From a virus, in the IMG/VR virus record IMGVR_UViG_3300009786_000019, positions 1 to 51,111 of that record: DNA of 51,111 bases; one strand, written 5' to 3'. Numbering within the stretch: position 1 is the stretch's first letter; each line of letters starts with the position of its first letter. The translations under genes were made by a program, and so were the position numbers. Under the pieces are notes generated by a model. The model was not told the DNA's origin and did not search any database. It worked only from the letters and a program-made list of their open reading frames with translations. This document shows, in pieces, positions 8,141-14,275 of this stretch.

Positions 8141-8263
8141 TTATCTGTTTCGTTTACGGACCCTTTTTCTTTTCGGGGGCCTTTTCACAATATCTACCTG
8201 ATCCATCCTTTCTATCTCTTCCTTTGAGTAAAACAATCGTGCAATCCACGTCAAAAAAAACAT
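8141..8263 (-). CDS. 40-residue protein with hydrophobic start and basic tail
   Basis: A small frame from ATG 8263 to TAA 8141. It starts MFFLTWIARLFY, a short hydrophobic helix, and ends in about ten Lys/Arg within the last 14 residues. The size and charge would suit a membrane-touching or nucleic-acid-binding peptide. Support for expression is strong: sigma70-like promoter (8294-8321), TCAACTAA leader (8278-8285), GGAG five bases before ATG, and a terminator downstream. Function unknown. Confidence 0.65.
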   Translation of the reverse strand: MFFLTWIARLFYSKEEIERMDQVDIVKRPPKRKRVRKRNR

Positions 8264-8293
8264 ACGTGCTCCGTCAATTAGTTGAGCATGTAT

Positions 8294-8321
8294 TGTATAG
8301 GAAATTATGGGATTTAATCAA
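8294..8321 (-). promoter_or_regulatory. Sigma70-like promoter for the 8141-8263 gene
   Basis: Minus strand TTGATT, 16-bp spacer, TATACA. The -35 overlaps the end of the VRR-NUC gene. The transcript would begin close to the TCAACTAA leader at 8278-8285. Confidence 0.7.
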
Positions 8322-8719
8322 GGACTATCAGTGATTGCTTTGAACACTTCGTCGAAATGAAACGGTTGTGGCTGGTGCAAATAGGGCTTTAGCCTGACCC
8401 CCACTTCTGCCAGTTCAATAGCGTCCTGCGCTTGATACAAAAAAAGTTCTGCGGGTGTCTCTGAATTTTTTTGTTTGCGAATGAGAACCCATGCACTCCC
8501 GTGGGCATGGCGGGTTAACCAACTAATCTGGTGCGGGCGTAACCCTACCTTGTATGCCGTGATGACTTTGAGTTCAATGAAATGAAAAAGACCCTGCCTG
8601 TCACAGACACAAAGATCAGGTACACCGGCGGTAGCGGTACTTTCAATCCTAGTGGATTTCAGCCCCATCGTTGATGTCTTTAACCACCGTCTTATCTGGT
8701 TCCAAAAGTCCTTTTCCAA
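8318..8719 (-). CDS. VRR-NUC-type PD-(D/E)XK nuclease
   Basis: 133 residues, a stand-alone VRR-NUC-like domain of the kind that can cut branched DNA such as replication or recombination intermediates. The catalytic signature is complete: an N-terminal acid (E2), GVPD with D35, then F-I-E-L-K giving E49 and K51. The start is a TTG at 8719, overlapping the terS end by 71 bp; the first ATG in frame (8668) would remove the conserved first helix E-K-D-F-W, so TTG is preferred. The overlap suggests co-expression with terS, and it may trim branches before packaging. Confidence 0.78.
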   Translation of the reverse strand: MEKDFWNQIRRWLKTSTMGLKSTRIESTATAGVPDLCVCDRQGLFHFIELKVITAYKVGLRPHQISWLTRHAHGSAWVLIRKQKNSETPAELFLYQAQDAIELAEVGVRLKPYLHQPQPFHFDEVFKAITDSP

Positions 8720-9275
8720 CTTCGCCGCTGCTATCAGATTCTCCTTTTGGGGGTGTAATGTCTTTGATTACAGGGGCCGCGTACTGCTCCTTTAAATGTT
8801 CCAGTGCCTTTTGAACTTCTTCCTTGCTCATGCTGTCAATCGAGCCATGCCTTATCTCAGACTTGTTGACATAGATATCACCCTTCGCCTGACCTCGACG
8901 GTACTCCGCCTGAACTGCCGCAGAGTACGCCCCGTTTTGCAAAGCCGTATCCCGGATCAATTGCATGTCCCGCAAGTGTCGCTGATAAGTGATGCCAAAT
9001 TTCTGATCGAGTTCGTCCCGATAAGCCTTGATAGCAGAGACAACGTGGGGACTGATATGGGGGTTAGTCAACTCATACGCCCTAGTGTGCGCGGATGATG
9101 CTGGATACCCTGCATTGATAGCAGCTTCCCGCAAAGTAATCTGCCCATCGTTAGCTACGAGTTCTTTGACAAACAGTTCTTGCTTCCGAGTCAACGGACT
9201 CCGAGTAGATGATTTGGGCCTACCCCGCTTTCGTGGTACGGGGTCAGATTTTTTAGGAGCAGCTTTCCGTGGCAT
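8649..9275 (-). CDS. terS: Terminase small subunit
   Basis: 208 residues. It recognises the packaging site and recruits the large subunit. After a Lys/Arg/Pro-rich start (residues 1-28) comes a Terminase_2-type helix-turn-helix: L-T-R-K-Q-E-L-F-V-K-E-L, then R-E-A-A-I-N-A-G-Y and an A-R-A-Y-E-L-T-N-P segment. A central helical region probably forms the oligomer, and the C-terminus is acidic. The gene is separated from terL by about 4.5 kb of accessory genes, an unusual layout. The ribosome site before ATG 9275 is weak. A TTTACA-18-TAAGAT promoter-like pair lies within 70 bp upstream. Confidence 0.88.
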   Translation of the reverse strand: MPRKAAPKKSDPVPRKRGRPKSSTRSPLTRKQELFVKELVANDGQITLREAAINAGYPASSAHTRAYELTNPHISPHVVSAIKAYRDELDQKFGITYQRHLRDMQLIRDTALQNGAYSAAVQAEYRRGQAKGDIYVNKSEIRHGSIDSMSKEEVQKALEHLKEQYAAPVIKDITPPKGESDSSGEVGKGLLEPDKTVVKDINDGAEIH

Positions 9276-9400
9276 ATCAGTAGTTAACCTAAGTGAGTCG
9301 AGACAAATCTTAGTCTAAGCTATATAGAGATGTAAAATTATAAATAAATATTTTGATTTTCAGGCGCATTAAGGCACTTTCGCTATTTGAACCCTAAAAG

Positions 9401-9567
9401 GTTACATAATAGAGAAAACAAAGAAAAATAAGTAACCCAATAAGTAACCCATAAGTTATTGTTTTAGTTACCTATTGTATAGTGGTTACGTCAGTTACAC
9501 TGGTTACGGGTTGAAATTAAAAAAAATAAAAAAAATAATTCTCTGTCTATATAGGTAGAAGCGTAAC
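9401..9567. repeat. GTAAC/GTTAC iteron cluster
   Basis: Copies at 9401-9405, 9432-9436, 9444-9448, 9467-9471, 9485-9489, 9494-9498, 9503-9507 and 9563-9567. Two tandem GTAACCC copies lie 12 bp apart, and inverted GGTTAC copies follow about 40 bp later. It is not coding on either strand. Confidence 0.75.
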
Positions 9568-9575
9568 TTTCATTC

Positions 9576-9600
9576 AAAAAAAACCCCGCCGAAGCGGGGT
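9576..9600 (-). terminator. Terminator of the cysteine-peptidase-like gene
   Basis: Minus-strand ACCCCGC, UUCG tetraloop, GCGGGGT, then eight T. It is a very stable hairpin. Confidence 0.92.
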
Positions 9601-9610
9601 AAGGTTAGGG

Positions 9611-10363
9611 TTAAAATTCGGCACATAAATCAAATTTACGCAAGTGATGTTCCGGGTGCCGTGGATGGTGTTTCGCGTATTCTGCGACGAGGTATGCAAC
9701 ACCCTCAAGGCTATACGCAAAATGAGCGTCGTAAGCAGGGTCTTCGTCTATCCACTCTGGGCAGTTGATGTACCACCTTTCAAACTCGGGTTCATGTTCA
9801 AAAGCGATGTCCCACTTTTTGGCGAACCGTCTGATCTTCGACACTTCAGCATTATGCTTTCGCTTTGATGCTTCGACCAACTTTGGTTTCTCGGCCAACT
9901 CCGTTTTGCCTTCAGCGGTTAGTCCAACTCTGCCAGAACAAGTGAGTTCCCAAACGTCCGACACTCTGGCACGACGCTTAACCACTTCTCCTTTGATGCT
10001 CACTATGTCTTTTGATATGCCGCAAACGTAACGTTTACCTGATACCAGTTGATAGTGATTACCGGCAACCAGTAAAAACACTCGCCCTGCCGTTCGATCT
10101 TCTTTTGATTTTTTCAGCCATTGCGTAAGCGTTGGCCGGTTTTTGCGATCAGAGGAAAAAACTTCAGTTGCTTCAATGTTCCAGTATTTTTTCAAAGCCT
10201 GTAACAAGACTGAACGGTTAGTTCCTCGAACTGCTCTCTGACCGCTGACCAATCGGATGGCTAATGCCGCCATATTAGTGTCGCAACCAGTGAGAGCAGA
10301 GATAGCGGCGGGGCCGCAGTATCCATTGTGGCCTTTGGGCCGGTTTACTTTTTGAATTTTCAT
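9611..10363 (-). CDS. Cysteine-peptidase-like (C39/papain-like fold) accessory protein
   Basis: 250 residues. The N-terminal third carries G-Y-C-G-P-A-A with a candidate nucleophile C16, and G-N-H-Y-Q-L-V with a candidate catalytic H103. This order and spacing match the C39-like and papain-like cysteine peptidase fold. The C-terminal half (about 150-250) is a separate charged region rich in W, H and E, without recognised family. It could cleave a host or phage protein, but an inactive fold is possible. The ribosome site is poor; GAGGGGG is about 25 bases before ATG 10363. It has its own UUCG terminator. Confidence 0.6.
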   Translation of the reverse strand: MKIQKVNRPKGHNGYCGPAAISALTGCDTNMAALAIRLVSGQRAVRGTNRSVLLQALKKYWNIEATEVFSSDRKNRPTLTQWLKKSKEDRTAGRVFLLVAGNHYQLVSGKRYVCGISKDIVSIKGEVVKRRARVSDVWELTCSGRVGLTAEGKTELAEKPKLVEASKRKHNAEVSKIRRFAKKWDIAFEHEPEFERWYINCPEWIDEDPAYDAHFAYSLEGVAYLVAEYAKHHPRHPEHHLRKFDLCAEF

Positions 10364-10567
10364 AATTGAAAACCGTAAAGGGTTACCCCCTCACGTCCTT
10401 TAAGTAAGTTGAAAGCGTTTGTATCCACATTGTTAAAGAGCGGATGGGACCGGGTCCCACCGTTGACACTATTTGATAATGTCAATATTGACATTGTCTC
10501 ATATACCAACCGTTAAGTCCAACTATTTATTTTCTTCAATTAAATCAACAACTTAGGAGGGGTCTTA
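10364..10567. promoter_or_regulatory. Intergenic control region with two palindromes
   Basis: This 204-bp gap holds a 24-bp near-palindrome (10475-10498) made of two divergent TTGACATT(A/G)TC-like half-sites, a further TTGACA at 10463-10468, and a 15-bp dyad, TGGGACC-G-GGTCCCA (10445-10459). The same TTGACATTATC string forms the -35 and spacer start of the promoters at 11227-11254 and 18981-19008. It is likely a repressor-controlled promoter region for the 9611-10363 gene. I could not fix a convincing -10. A near-copy of the leader, TAAGTTGA, lies at 10405-10412. Confidence 0.55.
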
Positions 10568-10750
10568 TCAGCCTTGTTGAACTCGCCGCCACGCTTCATC
10601 AATTTCTTCCGAGGTGTAGGGCATCATAAAATTTGAACGGTCCGTTGAAAAATACTTCGCAGCGGTGGCTTCATCGTGACTCACGGTCCGTGCAAAGCGC
10701 ACCACGGCCTCGATAATTCTAACGGCCTCTTTGTAGCTTAACTTTTCCAT
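10568..10750 (-). CDS. Small accessory protein, unknown function
   Basis: 60 residues, ATG 10750, overlapping the stop of the upstream gene as TAATG, so translation is probably coupled. It is predicted all-helical: M-E-K-L-S-Y-K-E-A-V-R-I-I-E-A-V-V then a linker and S-E-E-I-D-E-A-W-R-R-V. No known motif. It is the second gene of the unit driven by the promoter at 11227-11254; no clear terminator follows in the next 50 bp. Confidence 0.65.
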   Translation of the reverse strand: MEKLSYKEAVRIIEAVVRFARTVSHDEATAAKYFSTDRSNFMMPYTSEEIDEAWRRVQQG

Positions 10751-11196
10751 TAGGGTTTCTCCCGGGTAGTGACTTCGTTGAAAAGTTCTTGTTCGGTTGG
10801 TGAAAGCGCTCGTTCATTAATTTCCAAAAGAAATTTCTTCATCTTTTCGCGCATCCCTTGGTAATCGGCAATCGGCCACAACTCAGTTTTTTCAACGCCG
10901 TAGTAGATGAACTGCGCCCCACCACTCAATAGTCTTGGTGTTTCCGCGATATCTTCTTCAAGAACGTCATATTCTTGTCCCAAGTACATCGCGCCGTCGT
11001 TATAGTCGATACCGCTGATCAACAGATGTTTGTTGAGTTCCGGGCACCAGTATACTTCGTTCATCTCTACTGGTTGGCTTTCCATCCTTTTGTTGTAAAA
11101 CATTTTTCTCAGGTGCGCCCAAGTGCTGGCTTCTTCAAAAACATCCCTCTTTTTTCTCACTTGTAGCCAAGTGCTGCCTTCTTCAAACACATCCAT
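10750..11196 (-). CDS. Accessory protein with N-terminal duplication
   Basis: 148 residues. The first 31 residues contain two near-identical blocks, DVFEEGSTWLQVRKK and DVFEEASTWAHLRKM, so a 15-17 residue segment (and its DNA, 11101-11194) has been duplicated in tandem. The rest is an acidic mixed domain around Y-W-C-P-E-L-N-K-H-L-L-I-S-G. Start ATG 11196 has GGAG nine bases upstream. The unit is preceded by a near-consensus promoter (11227-11254) and a TCAACTAA leader (11213-11220). Function unknown. Confidence 0.7.
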   Translation of the reverse strand: MDVFEEGSTWLQVRKKRDVFEEASTWAHLRKMFYNKRMESQPVEMNEVYWCPELNKHLLISGIDYNDGAMYLGQEYDVLEEDIAETPRLLSGGAQFIYYGVEKTELWPIADYQGMREKMKKFLLEINERALSPTEQELFNEVTTREKP

Positions 11197-11226
11197 ACCA
11201 TTCTCCGGTTTGTTAGTTGAGTAAGA

Positions 11227-11254
11227 AGTATAGGACGGTATGAGATAATGTCAA
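11227..11254 (-). promoter_or_regulatory. Near-consensus sigma70 promoter for the 10568-11196 pair
   Basis: Minus strand TTGACA, 16-bp spacer, TATACT. The spacer begins TTATCTCATA, the same operator-like string as in other promoters here. TCAACTAAC follows about seven bases after the -10. Confidence 0.85.
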
Positions 11255-11261
11255 TTAGAAT

Positions 11262-11285
11262 AAAAAAACCCCGCGAGGAGCGGGG
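11262..11285 (-). terminator. Terminator downstream of the RHH gene (distal of a tandem pair)
   Basis: Minus-strand CCCCGC/GCGGGG stem with five-base loop, followed by seven T. Confidence 0.88.
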
Positions 11286-11296
11286 TCTGAGGGGGT

Positions 11297-11318
11297 AAAA
11301 GTCCCTCCGAAGAGGGAC
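11297..11318 (-). terminator. UUCG hairpin, proximal of the tandem pair
   Basis: Minus-strand GTCCCTC, UUCG, GAGGGAC followed by TTTT. The U-run is short, so it may be a weak terminator or an RNA-stability hairpin. It lies 45 bp after the RHH stop. An orphan plus-strand TCAACTAA copy is at 11325-11332. Confidence 0.7.
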
Positions 11319-11362
11319 ACGCTTTCAACTAACGTTCTTTGAGGATATCCGTGATGATATCG

Positions 11363-11521
11363 CTATGCAACTTTTTCTGAGGCTTTCCGCGTGTGCGTGT
11401 AAAGTTCTTGCACTTTCCGTAGCTGACCACTAATGGTCCGGCCCTCGCGTTTCGCGTCCCGTTTAATCTGTTCATAGACGGCTTTCGGCACCAGTACCGA
11501 CTTCCATTTATTGGTATCCAT
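11363..11521 (-). CDS. Small ribbon-helix-helix (Arc/CopG-like) regulator
   Basis: 52 residues from ATG 11521, preceded by TTGGAG six bases upstream; the longer frame to 11575 would run across the promoter and is rejected. The sequence K-W-K-S-V-L-V-P-K-A-V-Y-E-Q-I-K-R-D-A-K-R-E-G-R-T-I-S-G-Q-L-R-K-V matches the strand-helix-turn-helix layout of RHH DNA-binding proteins. It is the best candidate for a phage repressor, perhaps acting on the TTGACATTATC-type operators and on its own palindromic promoter. Confidence 0.78.
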   Translation of the reverse strand: MDTNKWKSVLVPKAVYEQIKRDAKREGRTISGQLRKVQELYTHTRKASEKVA

Positions 11522-11546
11522 GTGTTTCTCCAAACTGATGTCTGCG

Positions 11547-11575
11547 ATTATATGGGAACATATATAATAAGTCAA
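11547..11575 (-). promoter_or_regulatory. Consensus promoter with dyad for the RHH gene
   Basis: Minus strand TTGACT, exactly 17 bp, TATAAT. The spacer and -10 form an inverted repeat, ATTATATATG and CATATAAT around TTCC, that a dimeric RHH protein could bind. The -35 overlaps the T-run of the polymerase terminator. Confidence 0.85.
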
Positions 11576-11598
11576 AAAAAGCCCCGTCGAAACGGGGC
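11574..11598 (-). terminator. Terminator of the DNA polymerase operon
   Basis: Minus-strand GCCCCGT, UUCG, ACGGGGC, then seven T, 64 bp after the polymerase stop. Confidence 0.92.
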
Positions 11599-11661
11599 TA
11601 AGGACCCTTGCAGAGAGTCACGCGCTTGAAAGAGCTGACCACAAACAGGGGGCCAATGCAA

Positions 11662-13554
11662 TTATTTTGCTTCGCCCCACGAGTCACCAATCTCGACATC
11701 GCATAAACTAGGTACTTCCAAAGGCACCGCCTCAGTCATAATCTTGGCTACCGCTTCTGCTTCGGCTTTATTTTTCACGGACATCGCTATCTCATCGTGA
11801 ATCTGAAGCATGGGCAATCGTCCGGTGTTATAGATATCGACCATCGCTTTCTTGGTCATGTCAGCAGCAGACGCTTGGATCAGGCGGTTCAGGGCTTTGT
11901 AGGTAAACGCCCGCTTTAATCGCGTGGTTTCACCGTACTCTTTGACCGCATCTTTATACGGCATCGCTTTGCTCATCCCAAAAGTATCGGGTTCCCAGAG
12001 ATCGAACCTGCATTTCCTGCCCAGAATGCTGCGGATCGAGCCACTGGCTGACCGGTCATTCAAGCGGTTTTGCACACCTTGCATCAAACCTTTCACAAAC
12101 GGTACGCGGTTGTGGTATTGCTTGACCAAATCCTTGGCCTCATCCACGGGGATATCTAGCTGTTCACTCAGCTTGTTAACACCCATACCGTACATCATGC
12201 CTAGATTGATCGTCTTAGCCTGTTTGCGCTTAATTTTCGCCATCTCTGCGACCATCGTGTGGAAGTCAGTTGTGGCATCGTTACAATAGCCGTCCACAAA
12301 CTCCTGTACGCCCTCTAACGGGATTCCCCGCGACTGCCCATATATGTGTGCATAATGAACCAAGATCCGTGGTTCCTGCTGAGAGAAGTCTATGGCCGCC
12401 CACTGCTCACCTTCTTCCGGTAGAAACAGACTGCGGATCATGGGGCCAATCTCAGGATCTCTGGCGGGAATTTGTTGCAGGTTAGGATTGTTCATGCTGA
12501 TCCTTCCTGATACCGTACCCCCATCGTCTGAACGAATTTGGTTAATGTGACTATGGATGCGGCCATCTGTGTGCGTGTGACGCATGATTGTGTTGATGAA
12601 GGTCCCGCTAGTCTTGTTCAGGTTCCTAGCTTCAAGGATGAGCTTCGCGAGTGGGGCCTGATGCTCCTGAAGGAAGAGTTTCGTGAACGACGGACTGCCA
12701 TTTTTGGTCTTTGGGAATGTGATCCCGCACTTGTCGAAAGCCTTGGCAACCGATTGTGCTGCCCAAATCTCCACATCCATCCCAGCTTTTTTCTTGATTT
12801 CTTTGATGACGGCCCGTTCCCGTTTGAGAATTTCATCTCGCGTTCGCTCAACTCGGTCAGTGTCCACTCGGACACCCTTCATAGTCATTTCGACGAGGAC
12901 TGGGAGGAGATCAAGTTCGAGATTAACAATGTCCCAAAGGTCTTCCTTGCCAAGCTCGACCCGGAAGTATTGCCAAAGTTCAAGCGCAAGAACCGCGTCA
13001 GTCTCAGCGTAGGGACCGACATACATGGACGGCATCTTCCACATCTCAGCCTTCGGATCGACACCAAATTCCTTCGCAGCAGCGACTAAATCTTTTTCGG
13101 ATTTTGTTTTGTTGAGGTAGTCGTAAGAGCAAGCGTTGAGCGAATAACTAAATCGGTTTTCGTCCAACAGACTGGCGATCAGCATGGTATCTATGATCCG
13201 CCCATTGACTTCAAAGCCACTGGCGCGGAGCCAACCCAGATCATATTGGGCGTTGTGCATGACTTTCTCGCACGGCAACTTTAATAACTTGGTCATCCAT
13301 TTGTCGACAATGCGCTTGTCGATGTTGCCCCCGCCAAAATGTGCGATGGGCACGTAACCCTTCCAATCCTCCGTGGCAATTGCGTATCCGCAGATTTCGC
13401 CATTATTGGTTGCCCAACCCGGTCCCTTTGTTTTCAGGTCCGGGTCCCGCGTTTCGAGGTCAATCGCTATACGTTTTGCGCTGGACAGATCGGGTAGCTC
13501 AAGCGGCGGCACCCACTCCGTCTTTGGTGGAAACATTGCCATCTGTAATGTCAT
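11662..13554 (-). CDS. polA: DNA polymerase, family A with 3'-5' exonuclease
   Basis: Replicative polymerase of 630 residues; no 5' nuclease domain. The exonuclease has Exo I D-L-E-T, Exo II H-N-A-Q-Y-D and Exo III Y-A-E-T-D. The polymerase has motif A (A-I-D-F-S-Q-Q-E-P-R), motif B (R-K-Q-A-K-T-I-N-L-G-M-M-Y-G) and motif C (Q-I-H-D-E). The residue matching E. coli Phe762 is Leu451 (codon 12202-12204), the Leu variant seen in many environmental phages. ATG 13554 overlaps the SNase stop as ATGA, favouring it over a GTG three codons upstream. Confidence 0.95.
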   Translation of the reverse strand: MTLQMAMFPPKTEWVPPLELPDLSSAKRIAIDLETRDPDLKTKGPGWATNNGEICGYAIATEDWKGYVPIAHFGGGNIDKRIVDKWMTKLLKLPCEKVMHNAQYDLGWLRASGFEVNGRIIDTMLIASLLDENRFSYSLNACSYDYLNKTKSEKDLVAAAKEFGVDPKAEMWKMPSMYVGPYAETDAVLALELWQYFRVELGKEDLWDIVNLELDLLPVLVEMTMKGVRVDTDRVERTRDEILKRERAVIKEIKKKAGMDVEIWAAQSVAKAFDKCGITFPKTKNGSPSFTKLFLQEHQAPLAKLILEARNLNKTSGTFINTIMRHTHTDGRIHSHINQIRSDDGGTVSGRISMNNPNLQQIPARDPEIGPMIRSLFLPEEGEQWAAIDFSQQEPRILVHYAHIYGQSRGIPLEGVQEFVDGYCNDATTDFHTMVAEMAKIKRKQAKTINLGMMYGMGVNKLSEQLDIPVDEAKDLVKQYHNRVPFVKGLMQGVQNRLNDRSASGSIRSILGRKCRFDLWEPDTFGMSKAMPYKDAVKEYGETTRLKRAFTYKALNRLIQASAADMTKKAMVDIYNTGRLPMLQIHDEIAMSVKNKAEAEAVAKIMTEAVPLEVPSLCDVEIGDSWGEAK

Positions 13555-13937
13555 TCTCCCCACACCTTAGTTTTAGTGCCACCAAAATAAGGTACTGCCA
13601 ATCCCTCCTCGATCAACGTTTCGCAAATGTTAACGCCGGTTATACCTTTATCGTCAACGGTATAGGGTGCGGCTAACACACGCCCATACTTGTCTAACTC
13701 CTCACTGACGAACCGTACTTTTTCGCCGCATAGTTCTTCAACGCGGGCCGTGGCCTGAAGACCAAGCTTTTTCTCTGCGAGATTACGGGTCCGTTTTTCG
13801 GGGGTGTCGATCCCCAGAAAGCGCAGCCTTTTCTTTTTCAGCACTATGCCAAAGCCAAGGTCCACATCCACATCAATGGTATCGCCGTCCACCACGCGCA
13901 CCACCGTCCCTTCATAGTAATAAAGAGGGTTACTCAT
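13551..13937 (-). CDS. Staphylococcal-nuclease-like (thermonuclease) protein
   Basis: 128 residues, SNase family. V-D-G-D-T-I-D-V-D-V-D-L-G supplies calcium-binding aspartates, R-F-L-G-I-D-T-P-E supplies the catalytic Arg and Glu, and D-K-Y-G-R-V-L-A supplies the second Arg. The C-terminal helix I-C-E-T-L-I-E-E-G-L-A is also present. There is no signal peptide, so it acts inside the cell, possibly in host DNA breakdown or DNA processing. It is joined to both neighbours by ATGA overlaps, within the replication operon. Confidence 0.9.
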   Translation of the reverse strand: MSNPLYYYEGTVVRVVDGDTIDVDVDLGFGIVLKKKRLRFLGIDTPEKRTRNLAEKKLGLQATARVEELCGEKVRFVSEELDKYGRVLAAPYTVDDKGITGVNICETLIEEGLAVPYFGGTKTKVWGE

Positions 13938-14275
13938 TTTTCATTATCCTCACACGGAGCACCATCTAAATTGATTTTCAGAGTTTCAAGCAAATCCAAT
14001 TCGCTTTCGGTGGCTTTAAAGAAAAAGGCAGGGGTTCCATCCCCCATAGAGGCTCCGGCTATGTTGTATTCGTAATATTCGATGGCTTCGTCATAGGACA
14101 TTCCATCACCTATGAGGAGGTTGATAACCTTATCCTCATCGTACAGAAGGCAGTCGTCGTGACCCGATTTCCTACAAAGCCCTATAATTGCTTCATCAAA
14201 GCCATCTATCTTTAATACCTTACCATCCAAGTCCCAACGTCCCGACTCGTCATATTCATACAGTGAATCATTCAT
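13934..14275 (-). CDS. Conserved phage replication-operon protein, unknown function
   Basis: 113 residues. The core D-G-F-D-E-A-I-I-G-L-C-R and G-D-G-M-S-Y-D-E-A-I-E-Y-Y-E-Y-N-I-A-G-A resembles small proteins frequent in cyanophages and other marine phages, for which no function is assigned to my knowledge. It is acidic, has no membrane segment, and is coupled by ATGA overlap to the helicase upstream and to the SNase downstream, so a role in DNA metabolism is likely. Confidence 0.75.
   Translation of the reverse strand: MNDSLYEYDESGRWDLDGKVLKIDGFDEAIIGLCRKSGHDDCLLYDEDKVINLLIGDGMSYDEAIEYYEYNIAGASMGDGTPAFFFKATESELDLLETLKINLDGAPCEDNEK

Larger units (their letters stand above)
9276..9610. other. 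AT-rich non-coding region with GTAAC iterons
   Basis: No gene is seen in these 335 bp. The region contains eight copies of GTAAC or its complement GTTAC between 9401 and 9567 (most as GGTTAC/GTAACC, both orientations), then a run of A and T at 9514-9540. On the minus strand a TTTACA-18-TAAGAT promoter candidate for terS lies at about 9303-9335. The far end holds the terminator of the 9611-10363 gene. Short iterons next to an AT-rich stretch are typical of a replication origin or a repressor array. Confidence 0.6.

Noticed and set aside
11363-11575. Longer 70-residue version of the RHH protein
   Set aside because: The extra N-terminus would be coded by the promoter and its spacer; ATG 11521 has a good ribosome site.
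12538-13089. A 183-codon plus-strand open frame
   Set aside because: It lies wholly opposite the DNA polymerase gene, has no protein-like pattern, and is a shadow of its codon use.
13551-13937. Integrase or lysogeny gene in the replication module
   Set aside because: The protein here is a clear SNase; no tyrosine or serine recombinase, or attachment site, was recognised anywhere in the window.
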